Both the position numbers and the translations under genes were made by a program. The notes beneath the pieces are model-generated. The model saw only the letters and a program-made list of their open reading frames with translations. It searched no databases and was not told where the DNA came from. Positions 31,196-39,418 of a DNA stretch of 41,445 nucleotides are shown piece after piece. The DNA comes from Acidimicrobiaceae bacterium (lineage in GTDB: Bacteria; Actinomycetota; Acidimicrobiia; Acidimicrobiales; UBA8592): positions 1-41,445 of the forward strand of contig PAQG01000010.1 in assembly GCA_002709645.1 (NCBI GenBank), written 5' to 3'. How positions within the stretch are numbered: the first letter of the stretch is position 1; each line of letters opens with the position of its first letter.

Positions 31196-31786
31196 CTAAA
31201 GAGCAATTGGGGATGGAAAGCGAATAGTCACCTGAAGCTCAACAATTGCTGATCTTCGAGGAGGTTCTGAAAATCCAACACGCAAAGGCTCTATAAAAGG
31301 ACATGGCGAACCGAGAGAACGCCCATTTAATTCCGTTTCTCCAGAAGTAACCCAACGCCATTTTCGTGCCTGATACCACTCGGTTACGCCTCTAGAACTT
31401 GTACCAAAAGTTTGGACACCCATTGACATAGAAGCAATAGGATTTTCAATGAATCTAGTGAAATACAGAGGCCGTGGAGGGATAAAACCTCGGATACTGC
31501 CCCCACGCAAATTGATTTTTAAACCAAATCCTGAAACAAAAGTAGACCGACCATCAGAATCTATTTTTAGATCCCCGATACGAGTCTCATCAAAATCATA
31601 AATAGCTGATACGAAATTGGATACTCTTTCGTTCGTCGCTAAGAGAATCTTCTTTCCTTCTGGAGTGCCCCACATCAAATCAGTAAATTCGCCAATGGGT
31701 GAATTTGTCCAGTGTCCAATAACGAATCTATTGCCATCGGGAAACCCTACGGAACTAATCGTTCCTTTAATCTGGATATCTTGCAC
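31196..31786 (-). CDS. conserved protein of unknown function
   Basis: Protein of 196 residues from the GTG at 31786, chosen because TACCTT lies 6 nt upstream; an upstream TTG (31822) would add 12 residues but abuts GGAGG too closely. It is mostly beta-strand by eye, with GTISSVGFPDGNRFVIGHWTNSPIGEFTDLMWGTPEGKKILLA near the start and LRGGSIRGFIPPRPLYFTRFIENPIA in the middle. There is no signal peptide or membrane segment. The pattern resembles unnamed proteins I associate with actinobacteria (a G-H-W...F-T-D-x-M-W motif), with no known function. It is divergent from the phosphotransferase gene. Confidence 0.7.
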   Translation of the reverse strand: MQDIQIKGTISSVGFPDGNRFVIGHWTNSPIGEFTDLMWGTPEGKKILLATNERVSNFVSAIYDFDETRIGDLKIDSDGRSTFVSGFGLKINLRGGSIRGFIPPRPLYFTRFIENPIASMSMGVQTFGTSSRGVTEWYQARKWRWVTSGETELNGRSLGSPCPFIEPLRVGFSEPPRRSAIVELQVTIRFPSPIAL

Positions 31787-31792
31787 ATATAA

Positions 31793-31798
31793 AAGGTA
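31793..31798 (-). promoter_or_regulatory. -10 element TACCTT for the unknown-protein gene
   Basis: The minus strand reads TACCTT, 6 nt, then GTG 31786. It selects this start over the upstream TTG. Confidence 0.35.
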
Positions 31799-31833
31799 GG
31801 GGATCCTAGCCTGACTAGCCAACCTCCGTACGC

Positions 31834-31839
31834 TAATGT
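31834..31839 (+). promoter_or_regulatory. -10 element TAATGT, leaderless phosphotransferase transcript
   Basis: TAATGT is followed by 7 nt and ATG 31847. The divergent -10 on the other strand is about 35 bp away, so the two promoters must overlap. Confidence 0.4.
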
Positions 31840-31846
31840 CATATCG

Positions 31847-32953
31847 ATGGCAGATGGACTAGAACCCCAGCGGACTTCTTTAAATGAGGATGAGATCCAT
31901 GCTCAACTATTATCATGGTTTCGCAAAAAAGTTTCAGACCAAACAGCGTCAATTAGTGATTTCGGTCGACCTTCTGGATCAGGAATGTCTAGCGAAACTC
32001 TTTTGTTTTCAGCGACATGGGACACCGAAGAAAGCAAAGAAGAACGCGATCTAGTAGCCCGTCTTGCACCAACTCCTCAAGATATTCCAGTCTTCCCCTC
32101 ATATGACCTCTCTCTCCAAGTTGATGTTATGCAGTTAGTAAAAGATCAGACGAAAATTCCGGTACCTAAAACGCTTTGGTTAGAAGAATCTCATGAGGTG
32201 CTTGGTGTCCCTTTCTTCGTAATGGAAAAAATTGCAGGTAGAGTCCCAGCAGATATTCCTCCATATGTTCTCGGAGGTTGGCTTTTTGATGCTGGGAGAG
32301 AAGAACGTTCACGATTAGAAAAATCGGCTGTCAACATCATCGCTCAAATTTCACAAATCGACCTTTCTACCGTAGATACCTCTTTTTTAGAATTACACAC
32401 AAAAGGCGATACAGCTCTCAAACGTCACTTTTCAAACCAAATGGATTACTACTCCTGGGTAGTTGGGAGTCAAAGAAAACATCCAGTTATTGAAGCCGCA
32501 TCTGAGTGGCTTCAGAACAACTGGCCAGAGGAAAGCGAAACCGTCTTAAGTTGGGGTGATGCAAGAATAGGTAACATCATGTTCGGTTTAGAAACCTTTC
32601 AACCAACTGCTGTTCTTGATTGGGAGATGGCGGGTTTAGCTCCAGTGGAAGTTGATTTAGGGTGGATGGTTTTTCTTCACAAATTTTTTCAAAATATTGC
32701 TGAAGCGCTTGAATTTGAAGGGATGCCAGATTTTATGCATTCAGAAAAAGTCTCCAATTACTACTCACAGATAACAGGGAAAACATCTAATGATCTTCGC
32801 TGGTTTGAAATCTACGCTGGGATGCGTCATGCAATTATAATGAGCCGAATTAATGATAGATCAGTGCATTTTGGGGAAACAGAATGGACTGATGATGTTG
32901 ATTCATCCATACCTCATCGTGACTTACTTTGGTCAATGATGTCTGAAAACTAA
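31847..32953 (+). CDS. phosphotransferase of the aminoglycoside-phosphotransferase / ACAD10-like fold
   Basis: Kinase-like protein of 368 residues. An N-lobe (about 25-110) contains SDFGRPSGSGMSSETLLFSATW and LVARLAPT. The catalytic segment is SWGDARIGNIMF (Asp238), where the usual H-G-D is W-G-D, a common variant in actinobacterial members. The metal-binding VLDWEMAG has Asp258, followed by PVEVDLGWMVF. These enzymes phosphorylate small hydroxylated molecules; some act on 4-hydroxy acyl-CoAs in fatty-acid or lactone catabolism. The substrate is not predictable here. It lies between an unknown divergent gene and a STAS pair. Confidence 0.85.
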   Translation: MADGLEPQRTSLNEDEIHAQLLSWFRKKVSDQTASISDFGRPSGSGMSSETLLFSATWDTEESKEERDLVARLAPTPQDIPVFPSYDLSLQVDVMQLVKDQTKIPVPKTLWLEESHEVLGVPFFVMEKIAGRVPADIPPYVLGGWLFDAGREERSRLEKSAVNIIAQISQIDLSTVDTSFLELHTKGDTALKRHFSNQMDYYSWVVGSQRKHPVIEAASEWLQNNWPEESETVLSWGDARIGNIMFGLETFQPTAVLDWEMAGLAPVEVDLGWMVFLHKFFQNIAEALEFEGMPDFMHSEKVSNYYSQITGKTSNDLRWFEIYAGMRHAIIMSRINDRSVHFGETEWTDDVDSSIPHRDLLWSMMSEN

Positions 32954-33035
32954 AAATCAAAAACACTATTCACAACAGAAGAAGCAAACCAAGTCTTTAA
33001 AAACAGACTTCAACAAAATATCTCTAATCTCCGCG

Positions 33036-33064
33036 CTGACAAACAAGCAATGGTCCTTTAGGCT
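33036..33064 (+). promoter_or_regulatory. promoter CTGACA-N17-TAGGCT, leaderless STAS transcript
   Basis: A -35-like CTGACA (33036-33041) and a -10 TAGGCT (33059-33064) with an ideal 17-bp spacer lie 6 nt before ATG 33071. It is the most complete leaderless promoter in the window. Confidence 0.5.
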
Positions 33065-33070
33065 AGAAAC

Positions 33071-33403
33071 ATGATGTTAGGAATAACCCAGAAAAATAAA
33101 GATGGATGGGTTGTTCTTGAACTAAGCGGCGAAATAGATATGGCTACCGGACCTCAACTTCGCCAAACGATTGTTCAACGAGTACAAGAAGGTGATATCA
33201 GAATCATATTGGACCTAAGCGGTATTGACTTTGTTGACTCAACTGGTCTTGGAGTACTCATAGGTGGCCTTAAAAGGACACGAAGTCATGGAGGCGATCT
33301 TCAATGTGTGGGCCTAACGAAACCGCTTAAAGAGATGTTCAAACTCACTGGACTTGACGCTGTTCTCTACACGGAAGACAGTAAAGAAGACTTTCATGAC
33401 TAA
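33071..33403 (+). CDS. STAS-domain anti-sigma factor antagonist
   Basis: RsbV/SpoIIAA-like protein of 110 residues: LELSGEIDMATGPQLRQTI, then IILDLSGIDFVDSTGLGVLIGGLKRTRSHGGDLQCVGL with phosphorylatable Ser57. Its stop codon overlaps the start of the HATPase gene by 8 nt, so the pair is translationally coupled and very likely forms a partner switch: the kinase phosphorylates Ser57, and the unphosphorylated STAS protein sequesters the kinase. No sigma factor is adjacent. The transcript is predicted to be leaderless with a good promoter. Confidence 0.92.
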   Translation: MMLGITQKNKDGWVVLELSGEIDMATGPQLRQTIVQRVQEGDIRIILDLSGIDFVDSTGLGVLIGGLKRTRSHGGDLQCVGLTKPLKEMFKLTGLDAVLYTEDSKEDFHD

Positions 33404-33827
33404 AGGAATTACTTTAGAAATCCCTGCTAAAGCCGAGTACCTTTCTCTTGTGCGCGCAGTAGTCGTCTCAGCAGCAGGGCTTGACCCAGCAGTTGAAGAT
33501 CAAAGAATAGAAGATCTTCGATTAGCTGTCTCTGAAGCTACAACAAATGCAATCCGTGCACATGCAAACTTAGGGTCAGATGAGCGGATCACAATAAGGT
33601 GTGGGTTAGGAGATGATCGTATAGAAGTTGAAGTTCAAGATCGTGGGCCAGGATTCAATCCTGAGAAATTAAAAGAATTAGGTTCCCTAAATGAGCCAGA
33701 GAGATTGCAGTATGAAGGTGGGTTTGGTATTCCACTAATGAGGGTTCTTGCAGATGAAATTCAAATAGATTCTGCCGATGAAGGAACTACCGTCCAACTC
33801 GTTGTCTACATCCCACCATCGTCCTAA
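33396..33827 (+). CDS. anti-sigma factor / serine kinase with HATPase_c domain (RsbW-like)
   Basis: Protein of 143 residues from ATG 33396, which overlaps the STAS stop as ATGACTAA; an upstream start would add 14 non-conserved residues. The GHKL ATP-binding core is visible: N-box LRLAVSEATTNAIRAH, G1-box VQDRGPGFNPEKL, and G2-like GGFGIPLMRVLADEI. It would bind and inhibit a sigma factor and phosphorylate the STAS partner. The client sigma factor is not encoded next to it; the RpoD-family factor 3 kb upstream is a distant possibility only. Confidence 0.9.
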   Translation: MTKGITLEIPAKAEYLSLVRAVVVSAAGLDPAVEDQRIEDLRLAVSEATTNAIRAHANLGSDERITIRCGLGDDRIEVEVQDRGPGFNPEKLKELGSLNEPERLQYEGGFGIPLMRVLADEIQIDSADEGTTVQLVVYIPPSS

Positions 33828-33887
33828 TCAGAAACGCCTTGTGTAACAATCTTTATTTCCTACATAGTTGGATGTAAAACAAGTCAG

Positions 33888-33893
33888 TACTAT
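33888..33893 (+). promoter_or_regulatory. -10 element TACTAT, leaderless transcript
   Basis: TACTAT is followed by 6 nt and ATG 33900. It separates the unknown gene from the STAS-kinase operon. Confidence 0.4.
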
Positions 33894-33899
33894 GAGCAA

Positions 33900-34412
33900 A
33901 TGGATGATAGTGAAGATCTCAATCCAATCCCCAAACCAGATTCGTTTCTTGCCCTTCATCAAGTCACAGAAACATTGTTTAATACACTTAGAAAATGGTT
34001 TGAAATCGAACCAACTATTACTTTGGATTTAGCAGAAATAGATTCAGCAGTAATTGAGCTAGGAACCCCAGAAATGATAGCAGCAATGGCTATGAGGAAG
34101 CTTCAAGCTCTCCGTCTCATAGCAACACCCGGAGTCTTAACTACAACTGATGTAGTAATAGCGATTATTAATGACCTTGACCGAGCATTACTACAAGCAC
34201 CGAGCATGTATCTTGAAAGAAAAGCAGACCAGACTGATTGGGATCAAGCATTAGCAAGCTTAGAAGTTTCGGAAGAAGCGGATAACGTACCAAGGAACGC
34301 AAATGAAAAAGATCCCGACATTGAAGAATTTCAAGCCCAACATGCTCTTCTACATATAGCTGTGCAATCTGTCGTTGAAGCCGCTGAAGGTGAGATCAGA
34401 TACTTTGAATGA
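33900..34412 (+). CDS. unrecognised acidic alpha-helical protein
   Basis: Protein of 170 residues, acidic, mainly helical by eye, with no membrane segment, Cys cluster or nucleotide motif. A middle part (about 65-105) reads AAMAMRKLQALRLIATPGVLTTTDVVIAIINDLDRALL, and the C-terminal helix QAQHALLHIAVQSVVEAAEGEIRYFE looks amphipathic. I do not recognise a family. The ATG is supported by a -10 hexamer 6 nt upstream; an overlapping ATG at 33892 is out of frame. It follows the STAS-kinase pair but has its own promoter. Confidence 0.7.
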   Translation: MDDSEDLNPIPKPDSFLALHQVTETLFNTLRKWFEIEPTITLDLAEIDSAVIELGTPEMIAAMAMRKLQALRLIATPGVLTTTDVVIAIINDLDRALLQAPSMYLERKADQTDWDQALASLEVSEEADNVPRNANEKDPDIEEFQAQHALLHIAVQSVVEAAEGEIRYFE

Positions 34413-34505
34413 TCTTCTGCCAGACAGAGAAAATGGATTAAACACAAGAAACGGGTTGGATACCTTTACCATTGGTGATGACTAAATTTCAAGGATTTTA
34501 AAAAA

Positions 34506-35876
34506 ATGGCTGGGAACACACCAATACCTGATCTGCCTAAATGGACATGGCTGGGAGGAGATGGACGATTGGCGCGTCGAGTTGGACAACCAATCCGAAG
34601 GTTCTTACATGTTGAAGCAGCAGGCGGCATTCTTTTACTAATAGCGACTGTTATAGCTTTAATATGGGCTAATTCGCCATGGTCTCAAAGTTATTATGAT
34701 CTTTGGCACACAGATTTTGAATTCGTACTTGGTAGTTATCACATGGGGGGAGAAGGACATCATCTCACTTTAGAGACCCTTGTTAATGATGCACTGATGG
34801 CTATCTTCTTCTTCGTTGTTGGCCTTGAGATTAAAAGAGAATTAGTGAGTGGATACCTTAAGGATCCGAAAGCAGCAACGCTGCCTGTGTTCGCGGCGCT
34901 GGGAGGGATGCTTTTCCCAGCTTTAGTATTCTTTATCTTTAACTCAAGTGGGGATGCATCATCAGGGTGGGGTATCCCAATGGCAACAGATATTGCTTTT
35001 GCTGTCGGTGTCGTTTCATTACTTGGGGATAGGGTAAGTCGGCCACTAAAAGTTTTCCTACTTACGCTCGCTATCGCCGACGATATAGGTGCCATTTTCG
35101 TCATTGCTATTTTCTACTCATCTAATCTCTCCTTGTCTTGGTCAATCACTGCCTTTGTAATAATGGGAATTATTCTTCTACTTCGAAGACTACATATTTG
35201 GTATATACCTATTTATATTTTCTTGGGTAGCGCATTATGGTTAGCGACATTTGAATCTGGAGTGCATGCGACGATTGCCGGGGTTGCATTAGGGCTTGCC
35301 ACACCAGCGAAACCTCAGCAAAGTACGGAAGAAGGACTCGCCGCTCTTGAATGGCTTCGTAAAAAAGGAGAGAACATTTACCCTGTTGATGTTCGCCTAA
35401 CAGCAATGGAATTAAATGAGTCGCAAGTTTCAATTGCAGAGCGCATAGAAATGGCACTTCACCCAATTTCTAGCTTCATCATTATCCCTATTTTTGCATT
35501 AGCAAATGCTGGAGTAGACATGGGCGGAGGACTACTCGGCGATGCGGCTTCCAGTCCGGTAACTTGGGGAATAGGCCTTGGATTAATTGTCGGTAAGATA
35601 GTCGGAATTTCCTCAATGACATGGTTTGGCATGAAACTGCCATTCACTACAGCCCCAGATGATATGAAGCCTTTGACACTGGTGGGATTAGCAGCAACGG
35701 CAGGAATTGGCTTCACCGTTTCACTATTTATAACGAACCTAGCTTTTGAACAAACAGAACTGATAGACCAGTCTAAGATCGGTATTTTGTTCGCTTCTTT
35801 ACTAGCGGGGATAATAGGGATTACCTGTCTTCACTTCGGAACCAAATCAAATCAATCCAGAACAAAAGAACACTAA
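34506..35876 (+). CDS. nhaA: Na+/H+ antiporter NhaA
   Basis: Twelve-helix cytoplasmic-membrane antiporter of 456 residues that expels Na+ in exchange for H+. Family motifs are HVEAAGGILLLIATVIALIWANSPW, VNDALMAIFFFVVGLEIKREL, GWGIPMATDIAFAVGVVSLLG, and the ion-binding pair Asp192-Asp193 in LAIADDIGAIFVIAIFY (Asp163/164 of E. coli). Later come ESGVHATIAGVALGLATPA and LANAGV. Both key aspartates are present, so it is probably active. The start ATG follows an AAGGA. Na+ extrusion fits a saline habitat, though NhaA is not restricted to it. Confidence 0.95.
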   Translation: MAGNTPIPDLPKWTWLGGDGRLARRVGQPIRRFLHVEAAGGILLLIATVIALIWANSPWSQSYYDLWHTDFEFVLGSYHMGGEGHHLTLETLVNDALMAIFFFVVGLEIKRELVSGYLKDPKAATLPVFAALGGMLFPALVFFIFNSSGDASSGWGIPMATDIAFAVGVVSLLGDRVSRPLKVFLLTLAIADDIGAIFVIAIFYSSNLSLSWSITAFVIMGIILLLRRLHIWYIPIYIFLGSALWLATFESGVHATIAGVALGLATPAKPQQSTEEGLAALEWLRKKGENIYPVDVRLTAMELNESQVSIAERIEMALHPISSFIIIPIFALANAGVDMGGGLLGDAASSPVTWGIGLGLIVGKIVGISSMTWFGMKLPFTTAPDDMKPLTLVGLAATAGIGFTVSLFITNLAFEQTELIDQSKIGILFASLLAGIIGITCLHFGTKSNQSRTKEH

Positions 35877-36082
35877 AAAGTACGAAAACCATTCTTCAAA
35901 AAATCAAATTTAACCCCTCCCATACAACGAATTCTGGGTTAATACATTTGGCTCGTATTAAATAACTCTTTTGAATCAATTTCATTAAATGCATTGAAAA
36001 CCCAAAAATTTGCGTTACCCTCTCCGGTCGCAAGCAATCTTGTAAAGAAATTGCATTACCAATAAGAGGAAATGGTATAAAC

Positions 36083-39000
36083 GTGCCAAACGCACTTGTC
36101 ATAGTTGAGTCACCAGCGAAGGCGAAAACCATAGAGCGTTTTCTTGGAGAAGACTACGTGGTTGAGGCTTCCGTTGGCCATATTGCTGACCTGATCCAAC
36201 CTAAAGATGTGAAAGCAGATAATCGATATGACCATGGATTGCATGCGGAGAATAAGACACTTCAGGGCTTTGGCATTTACTCACCACGAGCATCAGTAGA
36301 AGAGCCATGGAAACCCTGGTATGTGAACAGTCCCAAAAGTCAAAAAACAATAACTCAACTCCGTAAAGCTTTAAAAAAGGCAGACATGCTTTATCTTGCA
36401 ACAGATGAGGACCGTGAAGGCGAAGCAATTGCATGGCATCTTGTAGAAGTGCTTAAACCAGAGATACCGGTATTTCGGATGGTTTTTCATGAAATAACAG
36501 AGAAAGCAATTCTTAAGGCTTTAGAGAACACGAGAGAAATCGACATGGATCAGGTCGCAGCACAGGAAACAAGAAGAATCCTCGATCGAATTATTGGCTA
36601 TGACTTATCTGGACTTGCAAGACAAACTATCGGTGGTGGAGCGACAGGTGGCCGTGTCCAAAGCCCGACGTTAAGGAAAATCGTTGAAAGAGAAAAGGAT
36701 CGTATCCGCTTTATCAGTGCAACATATTGCACCGTTACTGCAGAACTTCATGCCTCTACTGCAGAAACATTTAACGCCAAACTTCTTGAAATTGACGGTC
36801 AGAGAATTGCTTCCGGAAAGAATGACTTCAATGAGAATGGAGAACTCAAAAAAAGCACAGAAGTAATGGTTCTTGATGAGAGAACTACAACAAATCTCAA
36901 AGAATCATTAAAAAATGAATCATTGTCGGTCGAATCAATTGAAACTTCTCCTTACAGAAGACAACCTAAACCCCCATTTACAACATCAACTTTTCAACAA
37001 GAAGTCATCAATAAACTCGGCGGATCTTCTGGAGCAGCTATGGCTATAGCTCAAAGCCTTTACCAAAATGGGTACATCACGTATCACCGAACTGACAGTC
37101 CTGGACTATCCGATCAAGCTATTACTGCTGCCCGAGCAAGCATAGAGAACGTTTGTGGTCTTGACTATCTTCCTGATCAACCTCGGCTCTATACAACGAA
37201 AAGTGACAGCGCACAGGAAGCCCACGAAGCGATACGCCCAGCGGGTGAGACATTCCGAAACCCTGAAGAACTTAAGAACGAACTTGATAAAGATCAAATA
37301 GCTGTATATGAACTCATCTGGAAGAGGACAATAGCTTCTCAGATGACTGACCAAACCGGTGAAACAGTCCGAATGGTTCTCAACGGCGAAATAAATGAAG
37401 AAGAAAAACAAAGGGTTAAATTTAGTGCAAGCGGCAGAACAATAACCCATTCTGGATTTCGCCAAATATATGAGGAAACACCTGATAATTCTGATGAACA
37501 GGAAACAGACTTACACGGAATCCTCCCCGATTTAACAGAAGGGGAAAAAGTAACTATTGATGTAATAGAAATAAACAACCATGAAACGAAGCCGCCTGCA
37601 AGATTTACTGAAGCGTCATTGGTGAAATGGATGGAAGAAACAGGAATAGGAAGGCCATCAACCTTTGCCGCTACCATTGGGAAAATCGCGGGCCGTGACT
37701 ATGTGTTTAAAGATGGGCGATCGTTAATACCGACATTTAAAGCATTTGTCGCTACAAATTTTTTAGAAATTGAGTTTCAGGATGAAGTCGACTACCAGTA
37801 CACGGCGAACTTAAATGAAAAACTTGACGGTATAGCAGATGGCACTACGAACCAGACCCAGTTTCTTAATGAGTGGTATTTCAAAGAAGGTGCTTGGGAA
37901 ACTAAAATTGCTGATATCCAAGGTCTGGTAAAGGTTGATTTACCTCGAATCCGACAGGAAATTGCTCATGCTGTCGGATTGGATCTAGAAAATAATCAGA
38001 CCATCTATGCGCGTTTCGCTAATCAGAAACCATATGTGCAGTACGGAATGGATGGAGAAACTGCCTCAATTCCTGAGACGCTCCCTCCAGATCAACTATC
38101 TGTTGCAAAAGCAAAAGAATTTCTAACTCTTGCTGCCGAACCGGACACGATCTTAGGTTGGGTGGAAAGTCAAAAAGCATTGGAATTGTTCCAAAATGAC
38201 CTTATTAACGTTGAAACTATTCTCGGGTTCGTTGATGGTAAAGGGATTCCAGTATTCCTAAGAAAGGGATCATTTGGCCCCTATGTTTCTCTGGGTGATT
38301 TCCCAAAGTGGCCGAGGCAAACCTCTAAAGAGGGGCAATTAATGAAACAACCCCACCATTTGAAAGTAATAAAAGTTGCTTGCGCCTATCTCAAAATCGC
38401 CGAGAATAATAAAGAAAATGCAGCTCTTCAAACGATCCTGAATGAACCGAAACGCGGTGTGGGTAAAAAATCAATAGAGACGCTTGAAGGAATCGCTGAC
38501 AACGAAAAAATCTCCCTATATGAAGCGCTAGAGCAGCAAACATTCTTAGCAGAGAAACCTTCCAAAGCTGTTAAAAAATTATTGAAGAATATTAAGAAAT
38601 GGCATAGTGAAAATATCGATGAACCAATAGGTTTCCGCTTACGAGAATTATTAATAAATACCGGTTATTGGAAAGAAGTTTCCAGAATGGAAAAGGCCGA
38701 AGAAAAAATCAAACTATTAGAAAACCTCTTAGCGAATATGAATGAATTTCAAACGTTGGAAGAGGTTCTTGATGTGCTAGATGAGCGAACTGAATTAAAA
38801 AATGCCCCTAAACCTAAAACAGCATCACTACTAGAAAAAATGGAACCCGATACTATTTCACTTGAGGATGCAATTAATCTTCTTAGCCTTCCACGGGTAC
38901 TCCCCATTACAGAACCCATTACCGTGGCGCTTAACCCCGCTCCCAAAAAAGGAGATGCATCATTTAATTTGTTGAAAGGTGGTGTGATATCAGTACACAA

Positions 39001-39361
39001 TGGGCCATTTGGCCCGTATCTCAAAGCTGACTGTGAAGATGGGAGTAACCAAACACGAAGTATCACCGAGGATGAAATATTTGAAGTTAGCTTTGAAGAT
39101 TGCATCAAACATTTAGAAACACCTAAGAAATTTGCTCAAAAGCAGTCAAAACAGATCATTCTGAAAGATGTTGATGGGAAAGCCTGCCTCGATAATGTCT
39201 CCGAGAAGCCAATTGAAATCAAAACAGGAAAATTTGGACCGTATGTAACGGATGGAGTAACAAACGCAAGTCTGCAATTAGGGGACTCTATAGAGCAAAT
39301 GACTTGTGAAAGGGCAAAGGAACTCTTATCGGAGCGCCGTGCTCAACAAAATACGAATTAA
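36083..39361 (+). CDS. topA: DNA topoisomerase I with an inserted UvrD/PcrA-type 2B subdomain
   Basis: Type IA topoisomerase of 1092 residues, well above the usual 900-950 of actinobacterial TopA. The Toprim domain opens ALVIVESPAKAKTIERFLG and has ATDEDREGEAIAWHL. The catalytic Tyr334 is in YITYHRTDSPGLSDQA, and TGIGRPSTFAATI follows. The C-terminal region has TopA repeats with GPY motifs near 655, 729, 974 and 1050, ending KFGPYVTDGVTNASLQLGDS; no Cys4 zinc fingers are seen. Between repeats, residues about 754-905 read VIKVACAYLKIAENNKENAALQ, then LNEPKRGVGKKSIETL, then ELLINTGYWKEV: the UvrD/PcrA 2B subdomain, GIG-type DNA contact included, with no helicase ATPase motif. The GTG start follows AGAGGA. 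Confidence 0.94.
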   Translation: MPNALVIVESPAKAKTIERFLGEDYVVEASVGHIADLIQPKDVKADNRYDHGLHAENKTLQGFGIYSPRASVEEPWKPWYVNSPKSQKTITQLRKALKKADMLYLATDEDREGEAIAWHLVEVLKPEIPVFRMVFHEITEKAILKALENTREIDMDQVAAQETRRILDRIIGYDLSGLARQTIGGGATGGRVQSPTLRKIVEREKDRIRFISATYCTVTAELHASTAETFNAKLLEIDGQRIASGKNDFNENGELKKSTEVMVLDERTTTNLKESLKNESLSVESIETSPYRRQPKPPFTTSTFQQEVINKLGGSSGAAMAIAQSLYQNGYITYHRTDSPGLSDQAITAARASIENVCGLDYLPDQPRLYTTKSDSAQEAHEAIRPAGETFRNPEELKNELDKDQIAVYELIWKRTIASQMTDQTGETVRMVLNGEINEEEKQRVKFSASGRTITHSGFRQIYEETPDNSDEQETDLHGILPDLTEGEKVTIDVIEINNHETKPPARFTEASLVKWMEETGIGRPSTFAATIGKIAGRDYVFKDGRSLIPTFKAFVATNFLEIEFQDEVDYQYTANLNEKLDGIADGTTNQTQFLNEWYFKEGAWETKIADIQGLVKVDLPRIRQEIAHAVGLDLENNQTIYARFANQKPYVQYGMDGETASIPETLPPDQLSVAKAKEFLTLAAEPDTILGWVESQKALELFQNDLINVETILGFVDGKGIPVFLRKGSFGPYVSLGDFPKWPRQTSKEGQLMKQPHHLKVIKVACAYLKIAENNKENAALQTILNEPKRGVGKKSIETLEGIADNEKISLYEALEQQTFLAEKPSKAVKKLLKNIKKWHSENIDEPIGFRLRELLINTGYWKEVSRMEKAEEKIKLLENLLANMNEFQTLEEVLDVLDERTELKNAPKPKTASLLEKMEPDTISLEDAINLLSLPRVLPITEPITVALNPAPKKGDASFNLLKGGVISVHNGPFGPYLKADCEDGSNQTRSITEDEIFEVSFEDCIKHLETPKKFAQKQSKQIILKDVDGKACLDNVSEKPIEIKTGKFGPYVTDGVTNASLQLGDSIEQMTCERAKELLSERRAQQNTN

Positions 39362-39406
39362 TTAAGTACTTTTACCCTCTAACATGATCAATGCAAGTAG
39401 AGACTG

Positions 39407-39412
39407 TAGCCT
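39407..39412 (+). promoter_or_regulatory. -10 element TAGCCT, leaderless MFS transporter transcript
   Basis: TAGCCT is followed by 6 nt and GTG 39419. It favours this GTG over the one at 39413, which directly abuts the hexamer. Confidence 0.35.
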
Positions 39413-39418
39413 GTGGTC

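Noticed and set aside
32991-33010. 6-bp hairpin AAGTCT...AGACTT after the phosphotransferase gene
   Set aside because: Considered as a terminator, but there is no T-run and the stem is weak and A+T-rich.
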